Part shown: piece by piece, positions 1 through 5,560 of the stretch
Layout: the number at the start of each line of letters is the position of its first letter
Numbering within the stretch: position 1 is the stretch's first letter
Origin: Rhizobacter sp.
GTDB lineage: Bacteria > Pseudomonadota > Gammaproteobacteria > Burkholderiales > Burkholderiaceae
Reading direction: 5' to 3'
NCBI GenBank assembly: GCA_014379885.1
Contig: JACMKW010000430.1
Span: 1 to 12,052, forward strand
DNA: 12,052 nucleotides
Notes under the pieces: model-generated
The model's input: only the letters and a program-made list of their open reading frames with translations
Told to the model about the DNA's origin: nothing
Databases searched by the model: none
Program-made: the position numbers and the translations under genes

Positions 1-223
1 CATGTTCGTCGTGATGGACCATCTGGACAAACACGGCGCACCGAAGATCGTGCCCGCCTGCACCTACCCACTGACCGGCCGGCGGGTGGTGAACCGTATC
101 TACACCGACCTGGCCGTGATCGACGTGGCCGATGGCACGCTGACCGTGCGCGCCATGGTGCCGGGCCTCGGCTTCGACGAGCTGCAATCCATGACCGGTG
201 CGGCGCTGACGCCGGGGTTTTGA
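1..223 (+). CDS. 3-oxoacid (or 3-oxoadipate) CoA-transferase subunit B, 3' end only
   Basis: The reading frame is open from the window edge (first full codon at position 2) to TGA at 221-223, so only about the last 73 residues are present. The segment KIVPACTYPLTG, then VVNRIYTDLAVIDV and a C-terminal MTGAALTPGF, matches the conserved end of the beta subunit of family I CoA-transferases (ScoB, PcaJ, AtoA type). These enzymes move CoA from succinyl-CoA or acetyl-CoA onto a 3-oxo acid, working with an alpha subunit that would lie upstream. The catalytic glutamate region is outside the window. A carboxymuconolactone-decarboxylase-family gene follows 63 bp downstream, which leans towards aromatic or dicarboxylic acid catabolism. 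The tail alone cannot separate 3-oxoadipate from acetoacetate specificity, so no gene symbol is given. Confidence 0.9.
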   Translation, partial: MFVVMDHLDKHGAPKIVPACTYPLTGRRVVNRIYTDLAVIDVADGTLTVRAMVPGLGFDELQSMTGAALTPGF

Positions 224-286
224 TGAGCCACAAAACCCCCTTCCCACGTGGGCCACGCCCCTGATCCACTGAAGAGAGAGGAACAC

Positions 287-814
287 ATGCCCCGCATTCC
301 CTACATCACCGACGAACAGGCCGGCCCGCCCGAGCTGGTGGCCTCCATCCGCGCGCGCCGTGGCGGGCGCCTGGCCGAGCTCGACCGCCTGCTGCTCTAC
401 AGCCCGCCCTTTGCCACCGGCTGGGGGTTGATGATGGGCCGTGTGCGCACCGAGCTCGCGTTGTCGCCCGTGTTGCGTGAACTGGCCATGCTGGGTGTGG
501 CGGTGATCAACACCGCCGAGTACGAGTTTCACCACCACAGCGCGCCCTTCATCGCGGCCGGCGGCACTCAGGCGCAGCTTGATGCGTTGCGCCATTTGCC
601 GGCCATCGACGCCGAGCTGTTCAACGCCACCGAGCGTGCCGCGTTGCAGCTCACCATCGAGATGACACGCGACGTGCGGGTGAGTGACCTCACCTTTGCG
701 GTGGCGCGGCGAGCGCTCGGCAGCGACCAGCACCTGGTCGAGCTGATCGGCGTGATCGCGTCCTACAACATGGTGTCGCGCTTCTTGGTGGCGCTGGAGT
801 TGACACCGGAATGA
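287..814 (+). CDS. Carboxymuconolactone decarboxylase family protein (AhpD-like fold, no CxxC)
   Basis: A 175-residue protein. ATG at 287 is preferred over the in-frame start at 248 because a purine-rich GAGAGAGGA ribosome site (275-283) sits just upstream and the 13 extra codons look non-coding. Residues about 55-100 carry the carboxymuconolactone decarboxylase core: a helix RELAMLGVAVINTAEYEF, then three histidines (82-84) and APFIAAGGTQAQLDAL. The CxxC pair of peroxidase-type AhpD proteins is absent, so this belongs to the decarboxylase/lactonase-like or non-redox side of the family. It lies 63 bp after the CoA-transferase gene on the same strand, so co-transcription is likely. True PcaC enzymes are usually about 130 residues, and this longer form is typically annotated only to family level. 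The substrate is unknown. Confidence 0.85.
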   Translation: MPRIPYITDEQAGPPELVASIRARRGGRLAELDRLLLYSPPFATGWGLMMGRVRTELALSPVLRELAMLGVAVINTAEYEFHHHSAPFIAAGGTQAQLDALRHLPAIDAELFNATERAALQLTIEMTRDVRVSDLTFAVARRALGSDQHLVELIGVIASYNMVSRFLVALELTPE

Positions 815-859
815 CGGTAGAAGTGACAGCGGGCAGCGGGGAGGTTCGCACACAAGGCG

Positions 860-907
860 CTGAGGAAATTCGATTGGGATGAGCATGCCGAAAACTGGAT
901 CGACTGA
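860..907 (+). pseudogene. Possible remnant of a BrnT-like toxin gene (N-terminal fragment)
   Basis: The frame ending at TGA 905-907 reads LRKFDWDEHAENWID. This resembles the opening of BrnT-type toxins and related small toxins, which often begin with a few basic residues, F-D/E-W-D-E, and then a helix leading to RHGV. Here the frame stops before RHGV, and the position where the initiator ATG would be expected holds CTG (860-862). No antitoxin gene follows; a GNAT gene begins 21 bp later. The family resemblance is from memory of the motif and the fragment is only 15 codons, so this is a weak call. A chance open frame is the alternative. Confidence 0.25.
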
Positions 908-928
908 CGAGATGGCGTCAGCTGCCCC

Positions 929-1384
929 ATGAGCCCACGGCTGCGGCAAGCTGAGCCGGCTGATCACAAGCGGGTCGCCGACATCCTCATCCAGACGCGA
1001 TCCGAATTCATGCCCTACGCACCGCCGGTGCATTCGGAGCAAGAGGTGCGGGCCTGGGTAGAAAACACGCTGCTCCCCGCAGGCGGCACGACCGTGGCAG
1101 AAGTTGATGGCTGCGTGGCCGCCGTCATGGCCGTCAGCGTGCGCGATGGCATCGGCTGGGTCGAGCAAATGGCTGTCGCGCCCGAACTGGTGGGCCAAGG
1201 CATTGGTGCCAACTTGATCAAGCACGCCTTGGCTGTGCTACCGCTTCCCATTCGGCTCTACACATTTCAGCAAAATGTGGGCGCCCGCCGGTTTTATGAG
1301 CGTCATGGGTTCCGCGCCTTGGAGTTCACAGATGGCCGGACGAACGAGGAGCGTTGTCCCGATGTGCTCTACGAAATGAAATGA
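929..1384 (+). CDS. GNAT family N-acetyltransferase
   Basis: A 151-residue GCN5-related acetyltransferase, predicted cytoplasmic, moving an acetyl group from acetyl-CoA to an unknown amine. Motif A is VEQMAVAPELVGQGIGANLI (residues 78-97), with the pyrophosphate-binding Q-G-I-G loop at 90-93. Motif B is the QNVGARRFYERHGF stretch at 115-128, with the usual aromatic Tyr next to the CoA. ATG 929 is the only ATG available after the in-frame stop at 905-907. It has no clear Shine-Dalgarno sequence, so initiation may be weak. The gene stands alone, opposite a convergent NTF2-like gene, and its stop codon lies inside a 9-bp hairpin. Confidence 0.88.
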   Translation: MSPRLRQAEPADHKRVADILIQTRSEFMPYAPPVHSEQEVRAWVENTLLPAGGTTVAEVDGCVAAVMAVSVRDGIGWVEQMAVAPELVGQGIGANLIKHALAVLPLPIRLYTFQQNVGARRFYERHGFRALEFTDGRTNEERCPDVLYEMK

Positions 1385-1404
1385 GCAGCCGCCGAGCTGC
1401 TCAT
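1381..1404. terminator. Intrinsic-terminator-like hairpin between convergent genes
   Basis: A perfect 9-bp inverted repeat, ATGAGCAGC (1381-1389) and GCTGCTCAT (1396-1404), encloses a 6-nt loop. It contains the TGA stop of the GNAT gene and lies 22 bp beyond the stop of the minus-strand NTF2-like gene. Read on the minus strand, the stem is followed by ATTTCATTTC, a broken T tract, so it suits termination of the minus-strand gene. On the plus strand no T run follows. Confidence 0.6.
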
Positions 1405-1425
1405 GGAAACGGGGACGAGCGCAAG

Positions 1426-1827
1426 TCAATGCATCGCCGGCTCTGCCTCGGCAGGGGTTTCGGTGTGCATGACACATTGCCAGCGCTTGTCCTTCTGGAT
1501 CCACGTTGACGAGTCGTTCATTTCCTGCTCGATGCTCTTGTCCTTCCCTTTGGACGCGATGGCCTGCTTGACCCGGTAGGTGACGATCGCCGTGGCGTCG
1601 TTGGGAAACACGACCTCCACGTCGCTCAGCTCGAATGACTTGATCACCATGGAGCCTTGCTCTGCCATCTTGCGGTAGCCCGCATGGTCGAACTTGAAGG
1701 CCCCCTGCGCACTGACCATCACTGAAGGCTCGCTCAGCATGTCCAAGGCGGTGTCGGTGTCCTGATTGACCATCGACTGCCAGAATTTCTTTTCAAGGTC
1801 GATGAGTGTCTTGCTGGAGTTTGGCAT
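1426..1827 (-). CDS. NTF2-like (SnoaL/DUF4440-type) small protein
   Basis: A 133-residue protein without signal peptide or membrane segment. The layout is that of the NTF2-like cone fold: an N-terminal helix pair (LIDLEKKFWQSMVNQDTDTALDML), a first strand around SVMVSAQGAFKFD, a further helix, then alternating strands (FELSDVEVVF, ATAIVTYRVKQAI) and a final STWIQKDKRWQCVMHTETP strand typical of DUF4440/SnoaL-like proteins. A good ribosome site, AAAGGAAT, lies at 1833-1840 just before the ATG at 1827. NTF2-like proteins serve as small hydrolases, isomerases or binding domains, and nothing here fixes the activity. The gene stands alone with its own upstream region and a hairpin after its end. 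Confidence 0.8.
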   Translation of the reverse strand: MPNSSKTLIDLEKKFWQSMVNQDTDTALDMLSEPSVMVSAQGAFKFDHAGYRKMAEQGSMVIKSFELSDVEVVFPNDATAIVTYRVKQAIASKGKDKSIEQEMNDSSTWIQKDKRWQCVMHTETPAEAEPAMH

Positions 1828-2071
1828 TTCAGATTCCTTTCAATGAAGAAAGGGTCATCCTGCTCCCCTGAAAATCAGCGGCTATCGGACGAGTCTTTGT
1901 TCACGGGTAGGGCTACTCCTACGCAAGTCCTGGTATGGCAACGCTCCCCGGGTTAGCCCGAGCCTATTGCTGCGCGCGCGACCACCAGAATTGAAGCCAC
2001 GAGCCACGGCCAGGAGAATCGTCCTGCTGTTTGCCGTCCACAACTTCAAGAACCAACTTCGACGGATCGAA
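1828..2071. other. Intergenic region between divergent genes, with short inverted repeats
   Basis: These 244 bases separate the minus-strand NTF2-like gene from the plus-strand Cys-rich gene and must hold the promoters of both. Nested inverted repeats are visible near 1910-1923: GTAG-GG-CTAC, and GTAGG-N6-CCTAC. A bulged stem lies at 1943-1963 (GCTC, 3-nt bulge, GGG, TTAG loop, CCC, GAGC). I find no convincing -35/-10 pair and no long open frame. The repeats are short and could be chance. Confidence 0.3.
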
Positions 2072-2389
2072 ATGAGCAATCCTCTTGTCGCAGCGTATCG
2101 CTACACATCGAACAACTGGGCGCTGATCGGTGGCAGCAAAGTTTGTGGCTGCTGCAACTGCGTGGAGGTTTTCGCCGCTGACGAAATCGTGGCCTGGACC
2201 GGCCTGGACATGACCAATGCGGACGATGCAAAGGCCGTTGAGAAGCAAACAGCGATGTGCCCCCGATGCGGAAGCGAGGCCGTGCTCGGCGACAAGGCTG
2301 GTTACCTCATCAATGCGCAGTTCCTCACTCAAATGAACGAGGCCTGGTTCCAGAAGACGCTCATTCGCCCAACCAGACCCAAGGCATAG
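2072..2389 (+). CDS. Small Cys-rich, probably zinc-binding, cytoplasmic protein
   Basis: A 105-residue protein starting at ATG 2072, before the conserved-looking MSNPLVAAYRYTSNNW. The 35 codons open upstream read as arginine-rich filler and are excluded. Cysteines 25, 27, 28 and 30 (CGCCNC) pair with C63 and C66 (CPRCGSEAVLGD), giving two knuckles about 33 residues apart, the usual zinc-ribbon geometry. No signal peptide or membrane segment is seen. I recall related sequences annotated only as 'cytoplasmic protein' or hypothetical, often with the same DDIVAWTG and NEAWFQKT blocks, but know no assigned function. No strong ribosome site is visible. GC here is low for the window (29 of 60 bases at 2041-2100 by hand count), consistent with acquired DNA. 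Confidence 0.8.
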   Translation: MSNPLVAAYRYTSNNWALIGGSKVCGCCNCVEVFAADEIVAWTGLDMTNADDAKAVEKQTAMCPRCGSEAVLGDKAGYLINAQFLTQMNEAWFQKTLIRPTRPKA

Positions 2390-2402
2390 TGCGCCATGCT
2401 GA

Positions 2403-2507
2403 AGGAAGGAATACACCGACCGAATCAAGGCGCAGTTCGATGAAAAAAAGGGTGTCGGGCAGCGGCTGACAGGCCGCACCTGTGAGTTCAAGTTCGCTCG
2501 CGAGTAG
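2403..2507 (+). pseudogene. Possible 3' remnant of an unidentified gene
   Basis: Between the Cys-rich gene and the membrane-protein gene, the frame from 2403 to TAG 2505-2507 gives 34 residues including EYTDRIKAQFDEKKGVG and RTCEFKFARE. It has no start codon and begins directly after a stop at 2400-2402. The amino-acid make-up (charged, ordinary) and third-position G/C bias look coding. An ATGCTGAAGGAAGG stretch just upstream, in another frame, is what a frameshifted start could look like. I do not recognise the family. An open frame this short may be chance. Confidence 0.25.
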
Positions 2508-2586
2508 CACGCCAGCTCTTGCAAGCCAAGCATTCAATCGAGAGGCCTCGCAGGGGCGAGAATCCCGTATCAACGATCAAACCGAA

Positions 2587-2937
2587 ATGCTTCTTGCGGC
2601 AGCAGTTGAACTGGGCGTTCCTCTCGCGCTGGCCATCGCCGCTGCGCTGCGGCCCGCCATCAGACGGTGGACCGTTGTTGTCTTCGGGGCGATCACACCG
2701 TTCTTGCTGTTCTTTGCCGTCACGACGGCACGCCACCTGGTGCTGGGTGATCAAGGCGCCGCATTGGCGTTGAACGCGATGTGGGCCATGAGCCTCATTC
2801 CCTTCGCCGCCTGTGTGGCACTGGGTGCCGCACTGGGGTTCATTCGCGTGCCTCGCAGCCCGTTCGCAAGATACATCTTGGGGCTGCTACCACCTTCACT
2901 GCTGGCCGTCATCTTGGCCATCACCTTGCCGCAATAA
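2587..2937 (+). CDS. Small four-helix membrane protein, unknown function
   Basis: From ATG 2587 the protein has 116 residues and four hydrophobic segments: about 1-21, 28-48, 58-86 and 96-114. Basic residues sit between helices 1 and 2 (RPAIRR) and between helices 3 and 4 (RVPRSPFAR), so those loops are predicted cytoplasmic by the positive-inside rule. The frame is also open from GTG 2482, but the 35 added residues are Ser-rich, overlap the remnant ending at 2507 and would put a polar tail before helix 1, so the ATG is preferred. No clear ribosome site is present for either start. The downstream GNAT gene starts 24 bp after the stop, suggesting one transcript. I do not recognise the family. 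Confidence 0.65.
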   Translation: MLLAAAVELGVPLALAIAAALRPAIRRWTVVVFGAITPFLLFFAVTTARHLVLGDQGAALALNAMWAMSLIPFAACVALGAALGFIRVPRSPFARYILGLLPPSLLAVILAITLPQ

Positions 2938-2961
2938 AACTCTGGCCACCAAGAGCACCCG

Positions 2962-3480
2962 ATGCAAGTTGCTTTTGTCTCTGCAGATCAGCACGAGTCT
3001 CTGGTCGATCTGCTTTGCGAGTTGCACGCGTACTACAACGGCGCGTCTACAGCCTCTCGGGACGTGGTGCATGCCCACCTTCTCGATAGTCTTCTGGCCA
3101 GCGATTCGCCAATCCGCCTGGTCGTGGCCTCGCGAGAAGATGGCGACGTCGATGGCCTTGCGGCCATCGGGCTGCTTTACTCATTGGTCGACCCCACCCC
3201 GGAGAAGCGAAGGCAGTGTTTCCTCAAGGAACTCTTTGTGCGCTCGTCGGCGAGGCGCCATGGCGTTGGCCAGGCGCTCATGGCCTGGGTTGCACGGTAC
3301 GCCATGGAAAACGGGTGCTCCCGCATCGACTGGCCAGTCAACGCAGCGAACCGCGACGGGATCTCCTTTTATGAAGGCCTGGGTGCCGAACAGGTCAACG
3401 ACAGGCTGAGTTACAGGCTCTCCGGGCCAAACTTGAATCGACTCGCGTGCCCGACCACCCAGGGCGTGCCCGGCGGTTAA
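2962..3480 (+). CDS. GNAT family N-acetyltransferase
   Basis: A 172-residue GCN5-related acetyltransferase. Motif A runs LKELFVRSSARRHGVGQALM (88-107), with the acetyl-CoA pyrophosphate loop R-R-H-G-V-G at 98-103. Motif B is NAANRDGISFYEGLGAE (127-143), with the conserved Tyr in SFYEGLG. The N-terminal half (HESLVDLLCELHAYYNG) resembles amine or diamine acetyltransferase-like GNATs, but the substrate cannot be assigned. The last roughly 20 residues (GPNLNRLACPTTQGVPGG) extend past the fold and look disordered. The gene follows the small membrane protein by 24 bp on the same strand. It differs clearly from the other GNAT at 929-1384, so the two are not a recent duplication. Confidence 0.88.
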   Translation: MQVAFVSADQHESLVDLLCELHAYYNGASTASRDVVHAHLLDSLLASDSPIRLVVASREDGDVDGLAAIGLLYSLVDPTPEKRRQCFLKELFVRSSARRHGVGQALMAWVARYAMENGCSRIDWPVNAANRDGISFYEGLGAEQVNDRLSYRLSGPNLNRLACPTTQGVPGG

Positions 3481-3531
3481 GCCCTGTCATTTCAAACGGC
3501 AGGCCGCAATCAACCTGGAGCACCGTTCCCA

Positions 3532-3627
3532 ATGCCCATATTGAAGTCGACCCCCGCGGAAGACCCTGACGCCTACTGCGCCTCACTGACAGGTTGGCAG
3601 GCGCACCGGCGGCGTGGCCTGACGTGA
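3532..3627 (+). pseudogene. Possible truncated DUF1801-like gene (N-terminal fragment) or 31-codon ORF
   Basis: ATG 3532 is preceded by GGAG (3517-3520) and opens a frame of 31 codons ending in TGA 3625-3627. The start, MPILKSTPAEDPDAYCASLTGWQ, resembles the opening of DUF1801 proteins, in which a DPDAYLAAL-like helix leads to a paired Trp/Arg helix; after GWQ the similarity is lost. The stop falls 2 bp before the 3' end of the convergent lactonase-like gene, so the rest of the original gene appears to have been cut away at this boundary. A genuine small peptide gene is the alternative. The family assignment is from motif memory only. Confidence 0.3.
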
Positions 3628-3628
3628 A

Positions 3629-4462
3629 CTACTTTGCCGCCATCGGAAACGCCGGCAGCTTGCCCACGTCGCGCGCATCGTGCTGCAGGATCACGGTCGC
3701 CTTGAGCTGCGCGGCGAGCTTCTTGAAGCGGTCTAGCGAGGCCAAGGTCTCGGCGCGGCTGGTGTTGAATCCGGGCACGCCGTTGGCCTCGTAGTTTTCG
3801 TGGAAGTGCGCCAGGTCGCCGGTGATGAGCACGTTGCCTTTTTCCTTCAGGCGGATCAGCACGCTGTGGTGGCCGGGCGTGTGGCCGGGCGTGGTGAGCA
3901 TGACCACGCTGCCGTCACCGAACACGTCTTTGTCGAGCGGCACAGTTTCCACCTTTGAGCCGCCGCTGATCCACGGCGCGAAGAACGCCGGGTTGGCGCC
4001 CACCGGCTTGGGCGAGGTGACCACGTTCCAGTCACCGGTGCCGATGAGCAAGGTGGCCTGCGGGAACGACGCCACCTGCCCCGTGTGATCGGCGTGGTAG
4101 TGGCTGATGCCCACGAACTTGATCTGCTCTGGCTTGAGTTGCAGTTGTGCGAGCTGGTCGACCACACTCACCTTGGGCGCCACCGCGCCGGCGGTCATGG
4201 CGTGGCCGGTATCCCACAGCATGTAGTCGTTGCCGTGTTTGATGAGGTAGCAGCTGAAGACGAACGGGATCTTCACGCCTTCCATGGAGAAGGTGTCGGA
4301 GAAGCGGCCCACGTCGTTGGTGATGCCGGTGCCGCACTCGAGCCGGGTCACGGTGACTTCGGGGCTGGCTGCCGGTGTGGCCGTCGGCGCGGTCTGGGCG
4401 CAGGCCGAGAGCGAGATCACGGTGCCGGCGCAAAGCGCCCAAGAGATCGGGGTCAGTTTCAT
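3629..4462 (-). CDS. Metallo-beta-lactamase-fold hydrolase, AHL-lactonase-like, predicted lipoprotein
   Basis: A 277-residue protein from ATG 4462, with AGGAGA (4468-4473) as ribosome site. Residues 1-20 form a lipoprotein signal with lipobox L18-S-A-C21, followed by a Pro/Thr/Ala-rich linker, so it should be tethered to an envelope membrane facing the periplasm. The metallo-beta-lactamase signature is complete: H121-Y-H123-A-D125-H126, H194 in TPGHTPGHHS, D216 in ITGD, and H261 in LQHD. These are all seven positions expected for a two-metal site. TPGHTPGHHS and TGDLAHFHENYE closely follow the N-acyl-homoserine lactonase (AiiA/AttM) branch. Lactone hydrolysis is therefore a fair inference, but other esters are possible. 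The gene is divergent from the MtfA-type gene and ends beside the accessory block. Confidence 0.88.
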   Translation of the reverse strand: MKLTPISWALCAGTVISLSACAQTAPTATPAASPEVTVTRLECGTGITNDVGRFSDTFSMEGVKIPFVFSCYLIKHGNDYMLWDTGHAMTAGAVAPKVSVVDQLAQLQLKPEQIKFVGISHYHADHTGQVASFPQATLLIGTGDWNVVTSPKPVGANPAFFAPWISGGSKVETVPLDKDVFGDGSVVMLTTPGHTPGHHSVLIRLKEKGNVLITGDLAHFHENYEANGVPGFNTSRAETLASLDRFKKLAAQLKATVILQHDARDVGKLPAFPMAAK

Positions 4463-4651
4463 CGATGTCTCCTATGTCCTTGGTCCTTGGTTTTGACAGC
4501 GCGCGCTAGCAACGATGCACGGGCGCAGCAGCATGCACGAAACTGAAATCCCCTGCCGGGAACCTGCCCGCACCGTTCGTCACGCCACGGTGGCTTGAAT
4601 CCCGGCTGAGCGCATCCACTTGCCGGGTATCGTCACAGCCAAGGCCACTTC
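4463..4651. other. Intergenic region between divergent lactonase-like and MtfA-type genes
   Basis: These 189 bases hold the start regions of both genes. A TTGACA hexamer is present on the plus strand at 4493-4498, but I find no good -10 partner 16-18 bases downstream. An 11-bp odd palindrome, GCCAC-G-GTGGC, lies at 4584-4594, about 60 bases before the MtfA-type start. Neither is strong enough to be named a promoter or operator. Confidence 0.25.
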
Positions 4652-5473
4652 GTGCCACTCGTCATCGTTCTGGGGCTGATGTTGCTGCTGGTCGCCGCCT
4701 TGGCCGGCCAGCCGCTGCTCACCCGCCTTCGCCGTGCGCGCATACGGCAGCGGCCGTTCCCGGCCGAGTGGCGCGAGATCTTGCGCCGGCGCGTGCCTTA
4801 CGTGCGCCACCTGCCGGCCGATTTGCAGCTGCAGCTCAAGAAACACATGCAGGTTTTTCTGGCGGAAAAGCCGTTCATCGGTTGTGCTGGCCTGGAGGTC
4901 AACGACGAGATGCGCGTGACCATCGCGGCCCAGGCGTGTTTGCTGATGCTCAACCGGCGCCGGCCTTCGTACTTTGCGCAGTTGCGGCAGATCCTCGTCT
5001 ACCCGGGCGCGTTTGTGGTCGACCGTGTGCACACCGACAGCGCGGGCGTGCTGCAAGACCAGCGCCGTGCCTTGTCGGGCGAATCATGGTCACAGGGGCA
5101 GGTGATCTTGTCGTGGCAAGACACGCTCGATGGTGCCGCCGTGATCGACGATGGGCAGAACGTGGTGATCCATGAGTTCGCGCACCAGCTCGACCAGGAA
5201 AACGGGCCGGCCAACGGGGCACCAAGCCTGTCGGGCCGCCGGCGCTACGCGCGCTGGTCGCAGGTGATGGCGGCAGAGTTTGCGCAACTGCAAGCACAGG
5301 CCGAAGCCGGGCAAGCCACCTTGCTCAGTGCGTATGGCACCACCAACCCGGCCGAGTTTTTCGCGGTGGCCTCAGAGGTGTTTTTCGAGCAACCCCAGCG
5401 CCTGGCCACGGAGCACCCAGCGCTGTACCAGGAACTCGCTGACTTCTATCGGTTGAACCCGTTGAGTTGGTAG
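4652..5473 (+). CDS. mtfA: MtfA-type zinc metallopeptidase (M90 family)
   Basis: A 273-residue protein from GTG 4652, with AAGG at about 4641-4644 as a likely ribosome site. Residues 2-19 are a hydrophobic segment followed by the basic LLTRLRRARIRQR, suggesting an N-terminal membrane anchor with the catalytic part in the cytoplasm. The zinc motif is H174-E-F-A-H178 within VIHEFAHQLDQENG, the M90 signature, and NPAEFFAVASEVFFE (232-246) supplies the third ligand, E235 or E242. In Escherichia coli MtfA binds and inactivates Mlc, which controls glucose phosphotransferase genes, and it has aminopeptidase activity. Whether Mlc exists in this organism is unknown, so the physiological target may differ. 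A four-gene operon begins 87 bp downstream on the same strand. Confidence 0.88.
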   Translation: MPLVIVLGLMLLLVAALAGQPLLTRLRRARIRQRPFPAEWREILRRRVPYVRHLPADLQLQLKKHMQVFLAEKPFIGCAGLEVNDEMRVTIAAQACLLMLNRRRPSYFAQLRQILVYPGAFVVDRVHTDSAGVLQDQRRALSGESWSQGQVILSWQDTLDGAAVIDDGQNVVIHEFAHQLDQENGPANGAPSLSGRRRYARWSQVMAAEFAQLQAQAEAGQATLLSAYGTTNPAEFFAVASEVFFEQPQRLATEHPALYQELADFYRLNPLSW

Positions 5474-5497
5474 ACACTACCTTGGGGAAAACCTGCA

Positions 5498-5516
5498 AAT
5501 GTGCAAAGCGCACATT
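5498..5516. promoter_or_regulatory. 7-bp inverted repeat, operator-like, upstream of the DUF6502 operon
   Basis: AATGTGC (5498-5504), a 5-nt spacer AAAGC, and GCACATT (5510-5516) form a perfect palindrome with 7-base arms and a 12-bp centre-to-centre spacing, the geometry bound by a helix-turn-helix dimer. A TACGAT hexamer at 5522-5527 could be the -10 box, which would place the repeat over the -35 position and give a leader of about 27 nt before GTG 5561. The -35 match itself is poor, so activation or repression at this site is an inference. Confidence 0.45.
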
Positions 5517-5560
5517 CGCGTTACGATCGCGACCTCCCCTCTGTTTTTGCCAACTGCCTC

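Noticed and set aside
1943..1963. Bulged stem in the 1828-2071 intergenic region as a terminator or riboswitch
   Set aside because: Short stem with a 3-nt bulge, no T tract and no known aptamer pattern.
815..3628. Integron gene-cassette array
   Set aside because: Small unrelated genes invited the idea, and GTTAAGC at 3476-3482 fits GTTRRRY, but no matching RYYYAAC partner or repeated attC-like structure lies between the genes, and the genes are on both strands.
4493..4498. TTGACA as the MtfA-type gene promoter
   Set aside because: No acceptable -10 hexamer occurs at 16-18 bp spacing.
4085..4546. Plus-strand 153-residue open frame opposite the lactonase-like gene
   Set aside because: Antisense to a gene with a complete metal-binding signature, with biased His/Gly/Arg composition and no recognisable domain.
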